The notes beneath the pieces are model-generated. The model was given only the letters and a program-made list of their open reading frames with translations. It was not told where the DNA came from and made no database searches. 64,000 nucleotides of DNA from assembly GCA_039683515.1 (NCBI GenBank), contig JBDKRG010000052.1, forward strand, positions 1-64,000, in the 5' to 3' direction. Of this stretch, positions 44,280-57,555 are shown one piece after another. Every line of letters starts with the position of its first letter. Position 1 is the stretch's first letter. Both the position numbers and the translations under genes were made by a program. The stretch comes from JAJFUE01 sp039683515 (GTDB lineage: Bacteria; Sumerlaeota; Sumerlaeia; MVZB01).

Positions 44280-45914
44280 TCAGCGCCCGCCCGGACTGCG
44301 CCCGAAATTTCGGCCGCCGGTGGCCACGCCGCCGCGCAGCGACATCGTTCCCCGGGTCTGGGCGCCGCCGCGGATCACCGGGCCGCTCGAAGAGTATCCC
44401 CCCAGATACGGGGCGCTGTAGCTGCCCCTCGCGCCGCCGCCCCGCGTGGCGCCGTAGACCGGCCCGCGCGGCCCGACGAACGTATCGCGATTGCGAAGGC
44501 CGCCCGTCCCGCGCCCCCGGCCCACCGGGTTCTGCCGCAGCAGGGAACGGCCGCCGCCGCCGATGTTCCACTCCGTGCCGGACCCCCGATACGCCGTGTT
44601 CGGCCGGATTCCGAACTGGCGGATCCCTTCGGGCGCCCGGCCGCGTTCACGCGTGTAGATCCTGCTGCGCAGAATGTTGGCCCCGTAATCGCCGCTGCGG
44701 ATCAAGCTGGCGTTTTGCGTGGGAATCCTCGAGCGGGAAACATAGTTCCGCTCCGACGGGGGCGAACTGATCCGGCGGCCGGTCCGCGCGCCGGCATCCT
44801 GCCGCCCGGTGATACCCCGGGCCGCGAACCGCGAATCGCGGCCGGCCCGCGGGTCGCGAACGAACGATTGCGAACGATCGACCGCGCCGCCGCGCGGATT
44901 CCGGTTGAATCTCACCCGGTCGCCCGCATCGACGCCGCCGCGGCCGCCCAGTTCCCGGCTGATCCGGGCGGGATCGGCGCTGCGCGTCGGGCTGGAACCC
45001 CTCCAATTCCCCGACGCGTATGCATACGTCCCCCCGCGATGCTGCCAGCGATTGACGTAGCGGTCGAAATCGCGGCCGCGATGATCGCTTCCATAGAAAT
45101 CGCGCCCGCGGCTCCGATGATGCCGCTTGTAGAAATCATCGTCGTCGCAATAGCCATGCCGGAAGCCCCATCCGCCGTAATACAGCGACCGGCCACTCCA
45201 GTCGCAGTCCATGTCCAGCCAGCCGCCGCTGTAGACCGGCGGGTAATACCGGATCGGCAAATCGTAGTAGTCGTCGTAATACCCGTATGGGTAGGCATAG
45301 TCGGACGGGCCGTAGTAGACCGACTGCGGCTCGTATACCGGGACGTAGATGACCTGGGGATTTGCCGGCTCGATCACGATGACGTTGTCCGATTCCTCGA
45401 CCTTCTGCGCCTGGTCGGTTTTCAACGCGCCGGCCTGCTGGGCCATGGCCCGGCTGCGCTGAACGGCGTCCATCACGCCCGGCTGCTGGTTCATCACCGC
45501 ATCGCCAAGCCGGCGCAGCCACGCGAGATTCTGGCTCATCATGGCAATGACCTGCGGATAGCGGGCCACGGCCCTGACGCTCGGGTCCCAACTCTGCCGG
45601 TCGATCCCGGTCGCGTCATTATTGTGCGCCTTGAGCCACCGGTCGGCTTCGACCACGTCCAGCGGATACGTCGATGCCGCGAGCACCTGCGCGAGCAGGA
45701 CGTCCGGATAGAGCGCGATCGGCCCGACGAGTTCGTCAAGCTGCCGCTGGCTCATCGGCGCGGCCGCGGCTTGGTCGGCGGGCGGCGGCGCCGGGGCCGC
45801 CTCCGGCGCCATGCCGCTCGACGTGGTGACTATGTCCTGTGGAGCCGGGGTGCTCCCAGCGGCCATGGCCGCGGAACACGCCATGAACAGGCTCAAAACC
45901 CAATACCGTTGCAT
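44280..45914 (-). CDS. DUF3300-domain exported protein, 544 aa
   Basis: A signal peptide (MQRYWVLSLFMACSAAMA) and a short Pro/Ala-rich linker precede the DUF3300 domain (about 75-240: LDELVGPIALYPDVLLAQVLAAST, DPSVRAVARYPQVIAMMSQNLAWL, PQVIYVPVYEPQSVYYG). A long Tyr-, Gly- and Arg-rich tail with WD-like YYGGWGFRHGY stretches follows, probably disordered or binding nucleic acid or polysaccharide. GGAGAGGAGG lies just upstream of ATG 45914. DUF3300 proteins are secreted or periplasmic; the molecular function is not established. Confidence 0.9.
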   Translation of the reverse strand: MQRYWVLSLFMACSAAMAAGSTPAPQDIVTTSSGMAPEAAPAPPPADQAAAAPMSQRQLDELVGPIALYPDVLLAQVLAASTYPLDVVEADRWLKAHNNDATGIDRQSWDPSVRAVARYPQVIAMMSQNLAWLRRLGDAVMNQQPGVMDAVQRSRAMAQQAGALKTDQAQKVEESDNVIVIEPANPQVIYVPVYEPQSVYYGPSDYAYPYGYYDDYYDLPIRYYPPVYSGGWLDMDCDWSGRSLYYGGWGFRHGYCDDDDFYKRHHRSRGRDFYGSDHRGRDFDRYVNRWQHRGGTYAYASGNWRGSSPTRSADPARISRELGGRGGVDAGDRVRFNRNPRGGAVDRSQSFVRDPRAGRDSRFAARGITGRQDAGARTGRRISSPPSERNYVSRSRIPTQNASLIRSGDYGANILRSRIYTRERGRAPEGIRQFGIRPNTAYRGSGTEWNIGGGGRSLLRQNPVGRGRGTGGLRNRDTFVGPRGPVYGATRGGGARGSYSAPYLGGYSSSGPVIRGGAQTRGTMSLRGGVATGGRNFGRSPGGR

Positions 45915-46147
45915 GAGAGACACACCTCCTCTCCGTTGCAATCGATTCGATTCGTCTATTTTAGTTCTTGATCGGGAGCGATTCGGATCAATGCTCAGGC
46001 GGGAAAAGGAGAGCTTGAAAACAGGCGGAGGCATCTTCGCTCATCCTTAAGCACCCATTTATTATCCATCAAATGCAGGGATAAAACAATCTGTCGGCTG
46101 TACATTAAGACAGACAGGTCCCGGACGCCCCGGGTTCCCGTTTTTTT

Positions 46148-47227
46148 TCACGCCACCAACTTATCCTCCCGGTCGCCGATCACCGCAACCAGGTCCCGCC
46201 ACGAGTCGGAGAACGCCTTGACGCCGTCCCGCTGCAACTCGAGCGCCAGCGCGTCGACGTCGATCCCGGCCGCCGCAAACCGCGTCAGCACGTCCTCGCA
46301 GTCCCCGCCATCGGGCTTGAGCGCCTGCGCAAACGGCTCCGCGCCGACCAGGGCCTGGAGCGTCGCCTCGGGCATGGTGTTCACGGTCAGCGGCGCGGCC
46401 AGTTCCTTCACGTAAAGGATCGGGTCGGCCTGCGGGTCTTTCATCCCCGTGCTCGCCCACAGCAGGCGCTGGGGCCGGGCGCCGCGATTGAACAGGCTCA
46501 GCCACTCCGGCCTGCGCAGCAGCTCGCGATAGGCCCGGAACGTCCGTTTCGCCACGGCGATCCCGAGCCGGTTGCGGAGCGATTCGTCGGTTTTGCCCGC
46601 GACCGCGACGTCCCACCGGCTGACGAACAGCGACGCCACCGAGAAAACCCTCGGGCTCAATCCGGCCTCGATCCGCCGCTCGAGGCCGCGCCGGTACGCC
46701 TCCGCCGCCGCCAGGTATTGCTCGCGCGAGAAGAGCAGCGTCACGTTGATCGGCACGCCGTGGAAGATCGATTCTTCGATCGCCGGGAGCCCTTCCGAGG
46801 TGCCGGGGATCTTGATGAAGACGTTCGGCCGCCCGGCGCGATAATGCAGGTCGCGCGCCATCGAGATCGACTTCTGGGTGTCGTGGGCGATCAGCGGCGA
46901 GACCTCCAGCGAAACCCAGCCGTCGACCCCGTCGCTACGGTCGTGGATCGCGCGGAACATGTCCGCCGCGCGGGTGAGGTCCTCGATCGCCAGCTCAAAG
47001 AACAGATCCTCGCCGCCGCGCCCGGTCAACGCCTTCATGCGGATCGAGTTGTCGTAATCGGTGCTGTTCCGGATCGCGTGGTCGAAGATGGTCGGGTTCG
47101 ACGTCAGCCCCGTCACCGCGCATTCGTCGATGTATTGCCGCAGGGTCCCGCTCCCCAGCATGCCGCGCGTGATGTTGTCGATCCAGACGCTCTGCCCAAG
47201 CCGATGGAGTGATTGTGCCGCATTCAT
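46148..47227 (-). CDS. tal: Transaldolase, 359 aa
   Basis: A TIM-barrel enzyme of the pentose phosphate pathway transferring dihydroxyacetone units between sedoheptulose-7-P and glyceraldehyde-3-P. Visible motifs are TGLTSNPTIF, EVSPLIAHD, the Schiff-base lysine in NVFIKIPGT near residue 138, INVTLLFSREQY and LLWASTGMKDP. The length (about 360) matches the longer transaldolase class found in actinobacteria and cyanobacteria. GGAGGGGG just upstream fixes the ATG at 47227. No terminator was seen downstream. Confidence 0.95.
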   Translation of the reverse strand: MNAAQSLHRLGQSVWIDNITRGMLGSGTLRQYIDECAVTGLTSNPTIFDHAIRNSTDYDNSIRMKALTGRGGEDLFFELAIEDLTRAADMFRAIHDRSDGVDGWVSLEVSPLIAHDTQKSISMARDLHYRAGRPNVFIKIPGTSEGLPAIEESIFHGVPINVTLLFSREQYLAAAEAYRRGLERRIEAGLSPRVFSVASLFVSRWDVAVAGKTDESLRNRLGIAVAKRTFRAYRELLRRPEWLSLFNRGARPQRLLWASTGMKDPQADPILYVKELAAPLTVNTMPEATLQALVGAEPFAQALKPDGGDCEDVLTRFAAAGIDVDALALELQRDGVKAFSDSWRDLVAVIGDREDKLVA

Positions 47228-47326
47228 CTTCCCCCTCCATTTGGTGATTCTATATTTTACCACCCATCGCCCCCCACGCGGTAAACCGGGCGCCGGCCAT
47301 TGAAGCGCTTGCCATAATTATTCGGT

Positions 47327-47375
47327 TCGTGCTCGTGCGTCGTGCGTCGTAATCGTAATCGCAATCGAAAATCGT
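47327..47375. repeat. Hexamer repeat array 3 (CGTGCT/CGTGCGT then CGTAAT units)
   Basis: Same two-part array as the others, ending ATCGAAAATCG. The rest of the 47228-47601 gap holds a GAACCGC/GCGGTTC palindrome near 47470-47490 and the hairpin at 47545-47573; I see no gene. Confidence 0.8.
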
Positions 47376-47544
47376 GAATTCCGCGGCGCCGTGCCTAATT
47401 TTTCATCCTTCGTGAAGAACCGGCTTCATGCCGACTCTTCGTCATAGGCAACCAGATTGCAGTGATTCGGGAACCGCGTCAGCGGTTCGACATCCAAAGC
47501 CGTGGGTTGTCGAAAATCGGCCTTGAACGTCGGGCCGCTGATAG

Positions 47545-47573
47545 CAAAGGACGCCGGCTCGTCGCCGGCGTCC
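47545..47573 (-). terminator. Terminator-like hairpin after the dihydroorotate dehydrogenase-like gene
   Basis: A perfect 12-bp stem (47545-47556 with 47562-47573, AAGGACGCCGGC type), 5-nt loop. The minus-strand T run is short (TTTGCT), so termination strength is uncertain. Confidence 0.6.
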
Positions 47574-47601
47574 TTGCAATTGTCCCGTATTCGTTCCGTC
47601 T

Positions 47602-48591
47602 TTATTTGTAGCTTTGCAGCGATTTCATGTAATTGGCGCGCTCGAACGCCGCCGGCTCGGCGACCGATCGCTGGCTCATCGAGCCCTTCATCTGCGTCAC
47701 CGACTCATAGTCGTGCGCCTCCATCCAACCGTTGATCCCGTCGACGATCTTCGTGACGTGCGCGATCCCCTGCTGCAGCAGCGCCGAGCAGACCTGCGTG
47801 GCGTCGGCCCCGGCCATGATCGACTTGATGACGTCCTCGGCCGTGTGGATCCCGCCCGTGGCGGCCATCGAGGCCTTGATGTGGCTGTAGAGGATCGCGA
47901 TCCAGCGCAGCGAGAGCAGGTTACCGCCGGCGTTGCTGAGCCGCACGCGCGGCTTGACCTCGAGCTCCTCCAGGTCGATGTCGGGCTGATAGAACCGGTT
48001 GAACAGGACGAGCCCGTCGACGTCCATCCCGTCGAGCTTCTGCGCGATGTTCGGGATCGAGCTGAAGAACGGCGACAGCTTCATCGCGACCGGGATCCGC
48101 ACGACCGACTTGACCGCGGCCAGGATGTTCAAGTAGACCGCCTCGACCTGCGCCCCGGTCAGGTCCGTGTTGGTCGGCACGAAGTAGACGTTGAGCTCGA
48201 GGCCGTCGGCGCCGGCCTCCTCGATGCTCCGCGCGAAATCGATCCACCCGCCGCGCGTCACGCCGTTGAGGCTGGCGATCACCGGGATCGACAGCGATTC
48301 CTTGGCCTTGCGGATGTGCTCGAGATATTCCTCCGGCCCGAGCTTGAACGAGTCGATCTCGGGGAAGTAGCTGAGCGCCTCGGCGAACCCCTCGGTCCCC
48401 TGCATCATGTAATGGTCGAGTTCCTTCTGCTCGTGCGTGAGCTGCTCCTCGAAGAGCGAGTGCAGGACGACGGCCGCGGCGCCGCAGTCCTCCATCTGGC
48501 GCAGGTGGCCCAGGTCCTCCATCAGCGGCGACGCCCCCGGGATGACCGGGTTCTTCAGCTTGAGCCCCATGTAAGTGGTCGAAAGATCCAT
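47602..48591 (-). CDS. Dihydroorotate dehydrogenase-like flavoprotein, 329 aa
   Basis: A TIM-barrel, FMN-binding protein of the PyrD-like family that is often encoded beside pyruvate:ferredoxin oxidoreductase. Motifs include LKNPVIPGASPLMEDL, IPVIASLNGVTRGGW, DGLELNVYFVPTN, PVAMKLSPFFSSIPNIA and ATGGIHTAEDVIKSIMAGADATQVCSALLQ. AGGAAGGAAG upstream supports ATG 48591. These homologues lack a proven pyrD role; catalysis of dihydroorotate oxidation is only a possibility. Its position downstream of nifJ on the same strand fits the known association. Confidence 0.85.
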   Translation of the reverse strand: MDLSTTYMGLKLKNPVIPGASPLMEDLGHLRQMEDCGAAAVVLHSLFEEQLTHEQKELDHYMMQGTEGFAEALSYFPEIDSFKLGPEEYLEHIRKAKESLSIPVIASLNGVTRGGWIDFARSIEEAGADGLELNVYFVPTNTDLTGAQVEAVYLNILAAVKSVVRIPVAMKLSPFFSSIPNIAQKLDGMDVDGLVLFNRFYQPDIDLEELEVKPRVRLSNAGGNLLSLRWIAILYSHIKASMAATGGIHTAEDVIKSIMAGADATQVCSALLQQGIAHVTKIVDGINGWMEAHDYESVTQMKGSMSQRSVAEPAAFERANYMKSLQSYK

Positions 48592-48837
48592 CGGGTACTT
48601 CCTTCCTGAACAAGGATTTTGTCCGAACCATATCCCGTGCGGGTAATGGCAATCGTAGTGCAAAAATCCCGTTTTGCAAAAGCAAACAGCCCCCCGACCG
48701 AAATATCAGGTTTTCACCTATACGAGGCACTTTGGCTGAAAAAGAGCCCCCTTGGAAGGGGTGGTCTGGGCAATGACTTCAATGAGCGGGTTACTTGCGG
48801 CTTTATTCTATAGTGTTTCTCGAAAGTTTTGTCCGCC

Positions 48838-48909
<72 letters not shown>

Positions 48910-48956
48910 CCACACATTCTTCGTCGAGAATCGCGACAGAACTTCTTGGAAGCGCT

Positions 48957-49421
48957 CTAACTTTCGTCCAAATCGAGGCTTTGATTCAACCGCTCAAGAT
49001 CTGCAATGTCTTTTGCCCGACCGGCCGCTTTTTTCGAGGCAATCAAATCATCCCGTGAAATAAATGGAATCCGGATTCCCTCGATCGTCGTCTCCACGCG
49101 CCGCTGCCAGGCTTGGTCAAAAACAACTCCTGGAATCGACATCATAATATCCACGCGAAGGGGCGGTTTGCCCATTTGATAAAAATCGCCCTCATGTGAA
49201 AAATCTTCGGCCGACAAACCAACAAGCGGCGCGCCGAACGATTTCAACGCGCCTTACACTTTTTGGGCATTTTCGCGGTCAACGGCAATCCACAGGTCGA
49301 GATCCTTCGTGTAATGCGGTTCGGTGTATTTCATCACCGCATAGCCGCCGACAATCAGAAACTTCACATCATAGCTTTTGAAAGCGCTCAACAGTTCTTT
49401 GAAGTCGGGGCTCGTCAGCAT
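48957..49421 (-). pseudogene. Nucleotidyltransferase-fold gene with an internal stop codon
   Basis: The frame begins at ATG 49421 (LTSPDFKELLSAFKSYDVKFLIVGGYAV) and shows the nucleotidyltransferase signature GGYAV followed by DLDLW near residue 45, as in DUF6036/AbiEii-like proteins. An in-frame TAA at 49254-49256 follows AQKV. The remaining 96 codons continue in the same frame (GALKSFGAPLVGL to SLDLDES) and look like the rest of the domain. The stop probably replaced a Tyr codon. The small partner gene overlaps its 5' end. A nonsense mutation, a sequencing error or read-through are the alternatives. Confidence 0.8.
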
Positions 49422-49566
49422 GACCTTGCCTTATTAGCCGGGCATCCAGCACGAGATCGCGTGCTGCCCGAAAGATTGCCTCATCGCCCTGGCTTTGCCA
49501 AAAGGCAATATCGAATCGATCGTTCGGATCGCCAATCCTGCGATATGCTTCCTTAAATTCTGCCAT
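49369..49566 (-). CDS. Small partner of the nucleotidyltransferase, 65 aa
   Basis: A short soluble protein (MAEFKEAYRRIGDPNDRFDI, WQSQGDEAIFRAARDLVLDA, GHADEPRLQRTVERFQKL) of a type commonly encoded directly upstream of DUF6036-like nucleotidyltransferases. AGGAG 10 nt upstream supports ATG 49566. It overlaps the nucleotidyltransferase frame by 53 nt. The pair may be toxin-antitoxin-like, but its function is unproven. Confidence 0.75.
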   Translation of the reverse strand: MAEFKEAYRRIGDPNDRFDIAFWQSQGDEAIFRAARDLVLDARLIRQGHADEPRLQRTVERFQKL

Positions 49567-49618
49567 GGATCGAAAACTCCTGTTCAAGTATTGCCCCATG
49601 ATCCGTCCCGTTCAACAA

Positions 49619-49649
49619 CAAAAAATCGGCCCCGGATTTCTCCGGGGCC
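49619..49649 (-). terminator. Rho-independent terminator of nifJ
   Basis: A perfect 8-bp GC stem (49628-49635 with 49642-49649, GGCCCCGG type), 6-nt loop and a T run on the minus strand (49619-49625), about 45 nt after the nifJ stop. Confidence 0.9.
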
Positions 49650-49692
49650 AATGTTCTCGGGACTCGGGACTCAGCGCTCAGGGCCTGTCCGT

Positions 49693-53283
<3,591 letters not shown>

Positions 53284-53325
53284 GTGTCGTGTCTCCCAGA
53301 GCTATTAGATACCAAAGACCACCAC

Positions 53326-53354
53326 ATCTTAATTTCTGCCAACGGGCTTGACAA
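53326..53354 (-). promoter_or_regulatory. Candidate sigma70-type promoter of nifJ
   Basis: On the minus strand TTGTCA (53349-53354), a 17-bp spacer and TAAGAT (53326-53331) lie about 40 nt upstream of the ATG. Confidence 0.5.
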
Positions 53355-53527
53355 TGACTTTTTCGGCCCGGCCCGCCAGAAACCCAACACCGCCCGCAGA
53401 CGCCCGGGGCCATGGCCTGGTTTTCCCCACGCCATTATCTAACGCAAGCAGATCAAATGGTTTACGCGGACATGATCGCTTCGATAGGAAAATCGACAAG
53501 GCGGTCTTCATTGGGCCGCGACCGGGG

Positions 53528-55153
53528 TCAATCCTGTTTCAGGCGCTGCATCGCCCTCCTCGGGTCCATGCCGCCCCCGACCGCGTCCTCGGTTTTCCGA
53601 CCGGCTTCGGCGGGCGTTTCCGGCAAGTCCATGGGCAAAACCAGCTCCACCCGCGTCCCCTGGCCGGGGGCGGTGCGGATCTCCATCTGCCCCCCCAGGT
53701 AAACCACCCGCTCCCGGATGCTGGTCAGGCCGATGCTCTCGGCAACCGCCGCCGGCTCGTAGCCGATCCCCTCGTCGGCGACGGTGAGGCGCAGCCACCG
53801 GTCGCGCTCGCGGGCGAGCGCCAGGCTCGCCTGGCCGACCCGGGCGTGCTTGACGATATTGAACAGCAACTCGCGCGCCGAGTGGAAAAACACCAGCGCG
53901 ACGTTTTCGTCGCGCGGCTGAACGCCCGACTCGATCCGCACGCCGACCTTGAGGCCGTATTTGTCCTCCATCTGGTGGCCCAGCCAGGTCAGGGCCGGGG
54001 CGAGGCCTGTTTCGTACAGGATCCGCGGGCTGAGCTCGGCGCTGAGCGTGCGCGATTCGTCGATGGCTTCCGACAGCAGATCCTCGACCCGGTCCAGGAC
54101 GGTTGTCACGCCGCTGTCGCTCACCCGGCCCTTGGCGATGCCGAGCTGGATGCGGACGGCTACCAGAATCTGCTGCAGGTTGTCGTGGAGCAGTTGCGAG
54201 AGCCTGCGCCGCTCGCTCTGCTCGGCCTGAATCAGATTGGCGGCGAGTTTGCGCAGCTGAACCGTCCGCAGTTCCAGTTCGACGATCGTCCGGTTCAGCT
54301 CGACGGTCCGCTCGGCGACGCGCGTCTCGAGCAGGTCGCGCTTGTGCCGCAGGTCCTGTTCGCTCCGTTTCAGGTGCAGGAACACGGTGTTGAGCGGCTG
54401 GCTCAGCCCCATCACCACGAACACCTCGCAAATCATCCCGATCGAGGCGAGTTTCAGAAGGTGCCCGGCCATGTTGAGGTAACCCGTCGGCAACTTGTAG
54501 AGGATAAAGCAGACCTGGGACAGGATGGCCGTCGTGATCGCCATGACGATCAGGTTCCGCACCGCCGGCTCGAACTTGTCGCGATGGCGCAGGACGGCGG
54601 CGATCGCCGCGCCCAGCAGCCCGATCCCCGCCAGCCCCAAGACGCGCGCAAACAGCGTCAGCCCCCGTCCCTCGACAAAGCAGACCGGGAAAATCGGCCA
54701 CTTGAAGATCGCCAGCAACCCCAGCGCCGTGGCGGCGCCGAAGCCGGCGAAAACGCGGCCCGGAGCGATGCGCCGGGTCAGGAACAGCGTGGCCATGGAT
54801 AAAGCCACGGCCTCGAGCGTCCGCGCCTGCATCCAGAGCTGGTTCACCGCGTCGGCCGACCGCACCGCGCCGATCCCCATGTACACCGCCGCGTGGACCG
54901 ATTCCAGGACCGCCACGAACAGGAAACCGATGCCGAGGAAGAGCAGGTAATCGTTGTCGATGAGCCGGCGCGTGTTCCACGCCACGATGAAGATCGTGCA
55001 CATGACGACGACGCTGAACAGCTCGAGCAGGCGGTGAAACAGGATGTAGTTCCACTCGCTGATGAGAAACAAAAACAGGAAAATCGAGACGATTCCGCCG
55101 CCGAAAAGCATTCGGCGATGCCACGGAAGGGAACTGCGACCTGGAAGTTGCAC
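53528..55153 (-). CDS. MASE3-domain NarL-type histidine kinase, 541 aa
   Basis: Seven or so membrane helices form an N-terminal MASE3-like sensor (FHRLLELFSVVVMCTIFIVAWN, DYLLFLGIGFLFVAVLESVHAAVY). A coiled coil, a HisKA_3 helix with the phospho-His in LLHDNLQQILVAVRI near residue 321, and an HATPase_c domain follow (ELLFNIVKHARV, VADEGIGYEP, GLTSIRERV, GQGTRVELV). I place the start at GTG 55153, which has AAAGG 7 nt upstream; the frame is open further upstream but that stretch overlaps the paralogous kinase. No response regulator gene is adjacent. Confidence 0.88.
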   Translation of the reverse strand: MQLPGRSSLPWHRRMLFGGGIVSIFLFLFLISEWNYILFHRLLELFSVVVMCTIFIVAWNTRRLIDNDYLLFLGIGFLFVAVLESVHAAVYMGIGAVRSADAVNQLWMQARTLEAVALSMATLFLTRRIAPGRVFAGFGAATALGLLAIFKWPIFPVCFVEGRGLTLFARVLGLAGIGLLGAAIAAVLRHRDKFEPAVRNLIVMAITTAILSQVCFILYKLPTGYLNMAGHLLKLASIGMICEVFVVMGLSQPLNTVFLHLKRSEQDLRHKRDLLETRVAERTVELNRTIVELELRTVQLRKLAANLIQAEQSERRRLSQLLHDNLQQILVAVRIQLGIAKGRVSDSGVTTVLDRVEDLLSEAIDESRTLSAELSPRILYETGLAPALTWLGHQMEDKYGLKVGVRIESGVQPRDENVALVFFHSARELLFNIVKHARVGQASLALARERDRWLRLTVADEGIGYEPAAVAESIGLTSIRERVVYLGGQMEIRTAPGQGTRVELVLPMDLPETPAEAGRKTEDAVGGGMDPRRAMQRLKQD

Positions 55154-55239
55154 TACGGACCTTTCTGCCTGGTTCTGGCGGCCACGGACGCCGCATCGCA
55201 CCGGCCCCTCACGGGTTATTTTAGAACACCCACGGCAAT

Positions 55240-56817
55240 TTACGCCAAAAGATCGCCCCCCCGGCTCGGATCCGCCCCGGCCCGCCGCGGCGGCGCCATC
55301 GGGGAGTAAAGCACGACCCGCACCCCTTGCCCCGGCGCGGCCTGGACCTCCATGGCCCCCCCCATGTAAGTCATCCGCTCCCGGATGCTCACAAGCCCGA
55401 AATTCTCCCGAACCGACTTCGGGTCGTAGCCGATCCCCCTGTCCTCCACCCCGAGCCGCAGCCACCCCTCCGGCTCCCGGCCGAGGGTCAGGCGGGCTTC
55501 CGGGACGCCGGCGTGCTTGACGATGTTGAACAGCAGCTCGCGCGCCGAGTGAAAAACCATGATCGAGACGTTCTCATCGGGCGGCAGCACGGCGTCGTCG
55601 ACCTCGACCTCGACCTTCAAGCCGTGCTTCTGCTCCATCTGCCGGCCGAGCCAGGCCAGCGCGGTCGGCAGCCCCGACTCGTACAGGACCCTCGGGCTGA
55701 GCTCGACGCTCAACGAGCGCGACTCGTTGATCGACTCATTGATCAATTCCTCGACCGTGGCCAGCGCGGCCCGCCCTTCCTCCCGGACCTTGCCCTTGAC
55801 GACCCCCAGATGGATCCGGGCGGCCACGAGCATCTGCTGGAGGTGATCGTGGAGCACCTGCGAGAGCCGGCGCCGCTCGGCCTGCTCCGCCTGGATCAGC
55901 TGGGCGGCGAGGGTCCGCAGCTGCGCCGTGCGCTCCTCGAGCTCGGCGATCGACCGGTTCAGCTCGACGGTCCGTTCGGCGACCCGCGCCTCCAGCCAGT
56001 CGCGCTTGCGCTCCAGCTCGATCCGGCTCCGCTTCAGATTCGCGAACAGCACGCTCAACGGCCGCCTGAGGCCCGTGACCACGAATGCCTCATAGATCAT
56101 CCCAAACGAAACGAGCTGCAGGAAGTGGCCGCCCATGTTCACCGGGCCGGTCGGCGATGCGTAGAACATGAAGCTCAGCTCGGTGAGGATCGTCGTCAGG
56201 ATCGCGGCGTTGATCAGGCGCAGCACGGACCGGTCGAACCGGTCGCGCCGGTTCCAGGTCAAATACATCGCAAGCCCCAACAGGCCCACGATGGTCAGCT
56301 CGCTGGCGCGTTTGAACGGCGTCAGCCCCTGCCCGTCCGCGAAGCAGACCGGGAAGACCGGCCAATAGAAGATCGTCGCCAGGGCCAGCGCCGACACGAC
56401 GCCGTAAATCCCGATCACGAAGCTGGCGCGCACCCGCCGGGTCAGAAACGAAGGGGCCGCGGCAAGCGTCACGGCCAGCATGCATTGCTTCTGGATCCAA
56501 ATCTGCGTCGCGGGGTCGGCCGAGTTCGTGATCAGGTTCATCCCCCGGTAGCCGAGCGTATGGAGCAGGTCCAGCCCCGACACGAACAGGAACCCGATGC
56601 CGATGAACAGCAGGTAATCGTTGTCGACCAGCCGCCGCGTGTTCCACGCCACGATGAAAATGGCGCAGCCGACCGCGATGCTGAACAGCTCGACGATGCA
56701 GTGGAACAGGAGGTAGTTATGGTATCCGATCGCCAGCAACGCCGCGAAGACCGCAAACACCCCAACCAGCTGCACGAGCCGCCGCTGCAAGACTGGATTT
56801 CTGATTGGGCCCGACAT
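55240..56817 (-). CDS. MASE3-domain NarL-type histidine kinase, 525 aa
   Basis: A paralogue of the 53528-55153 kinase with the same plan: MASE3-like membrane sensor (FHCIVELFSIAVGCAIFIVAWN, DYLLFIGIGFLFVSGLDLLHTLGYRGM), coiled coil, HisKA_3 helix (VLHDHLQQMLVAARI, His near residue 323) and HATPase_c (ELLFNIVKHAGV, VEDRGIGYDP, GLVSIRERM, GQGVRVVLY). It starts at ATG 56817 with AGGA upstream. The tandem pair probably arose by duplication and may sense similar membrane or quinone signals. The output regulator is not encoded nearby. Confidence 0.92.
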   Translation of the reverse strand: MSGPIRNPVLQRRLVQLVGVFAVFAALLAIGYHNYLLFHCIVELFSIAVGCAIFIVAWNTRRLVDNDYLLFIGIGFLFVSGLDLLHTLGYRGMNLITNSADPATQIWIQKQCMLAVTLAAAPSFLTRRVRASFVIGIYGVVSALALATIFYWPVFPVCFADGQGLTPFKRASELTIVGLLGLAMYLTWNRRDRFDRSVLRLINAAILTTILTELSFMFYASPTGPVNMGGHFLQLVSFGMIYEAFVVTGLRRPLSVLFANLKRSRIELERKRDWLEARVAERTVELNRSIAELEERTAQLRTLAAQLIQAEQAERRRLSQVLHDHLQQMLVAARIHLGVVKGKVREEGRAALATVEELINESINESRSLSVELSPRVLYESGLPTALAWLGRQMEQKHGLKVEVEVDDAVLPPDENVSIMVFHSARELLFNIVKHAGVPEARLTLGREPEGWLRLGVEDRGIGYDPKSVRENFGLVSIRERMTYMGGAMEVQAAPGQGVRVVLYSPMAPPRRAGADPSRGGDLLA

Positions 56818-56956
56818 TTTGATGATGTTCCTGGTTAGAATTTATCATCGCCCGCCCGCCAAATCAATCGGCCACAGGCCGCGTTACTGTGATTAAACGG
56901 GTTGACAGCGGGATTCCTTATTCGCAAGATGATTTTTCAAACGGAGGCTTTTTACC

Positions 56957-57526
56957 ATGCGGTTCGAAGAACATTCATCTGAGACTGTATGCCGCGCACT
57001 GGGCCTGTTCGGCTTTGCCAACGATCCGCTCCTGCTCCAACCCAAGCGCTCGCTCAGGATGCTGATCCAGCCCGCCCGTGAACCGGAAATGTGCCTGACC
57101 CTCTCGGCCGAGGGCCGGCAGGCCCGCCTCGCCATGGTCGTCGCGCGCGCGCGCCTGTTCGACCGCCCCGGCGCCAACGTCCCCAAGGACCGGGCCACCT
57201 GCCTCATCGACCCGGCCAGGTTCGAATCCATTTGCGAGCTGGTCAAGACCGCCGCCTCGGCCGTCAAGACCCGGGACGTGCCGGAAAGCCGCGTCAAGGT
57301 CCACGTGCTGCTGACCGAAAACGGCAAGCGGATCGATCTCGAGGAGGGTCTGCACGCGAACTCGCCGCTCAAGCCCGCCGTGCAGGCCGCCATCGCCGAC
57401 GCCTCGGACGCATGCCCGGACCCGGCCTGCCGCCAGGCGCTTTCGGTTTTGAGCGAGCTGCTGGCCGGCGAGCTGCCGCGGCACGCGCCGACCCGCTCGA
57501 CGCCGGCCAACTCCTGGTCGCGCTGA
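56957..57526 (+). CDS. Unrecognised protein, 189 aa
   Basis: I do not recognise a family. The protein is soluble, without signal peptide or membrane segment, and mixes beta-rich and helical stretches (LRMLIQPAREPEMCLTLSAE, RQARLAMVVARARLFDR, RVKVHVLLTENGKRIDLEEG). It ends in a Pro/Arg-rich tail. A GGAGG ribosome site precedes ATG 56957. It lies upstream of the HExxH gene and may be cotranscribed with it. The sequence is fully GC-rich like the host genome. Confidence 0.75.
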   Translation: MRFEEHSSETVCRALGLFGFANDPLLLQPKRSLRMLIQPAREPEMCLTLSAEGRQARLAMVVARARLFDRPGANVPKDRATCLIDPARFESICELVKTAASAVKTRDVPESRVKVHVLLTENGKRIDLEEGLHANSPLKPAVQAAIADASDACPDPACRQALSVLSELLAGELPRHAPTRSTPANSWSR

Positions 57527-57555
57527 TTTTTTTAAGCGAGATAGATCCGACAGAT

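Noticed and set aside
46080..46147. Possible transaldolase terminator with CCCGG/CCGGG pairing
   Set aside because: The stem is only about 5 bp, the loop is large, and no T run follows on the minus strand.
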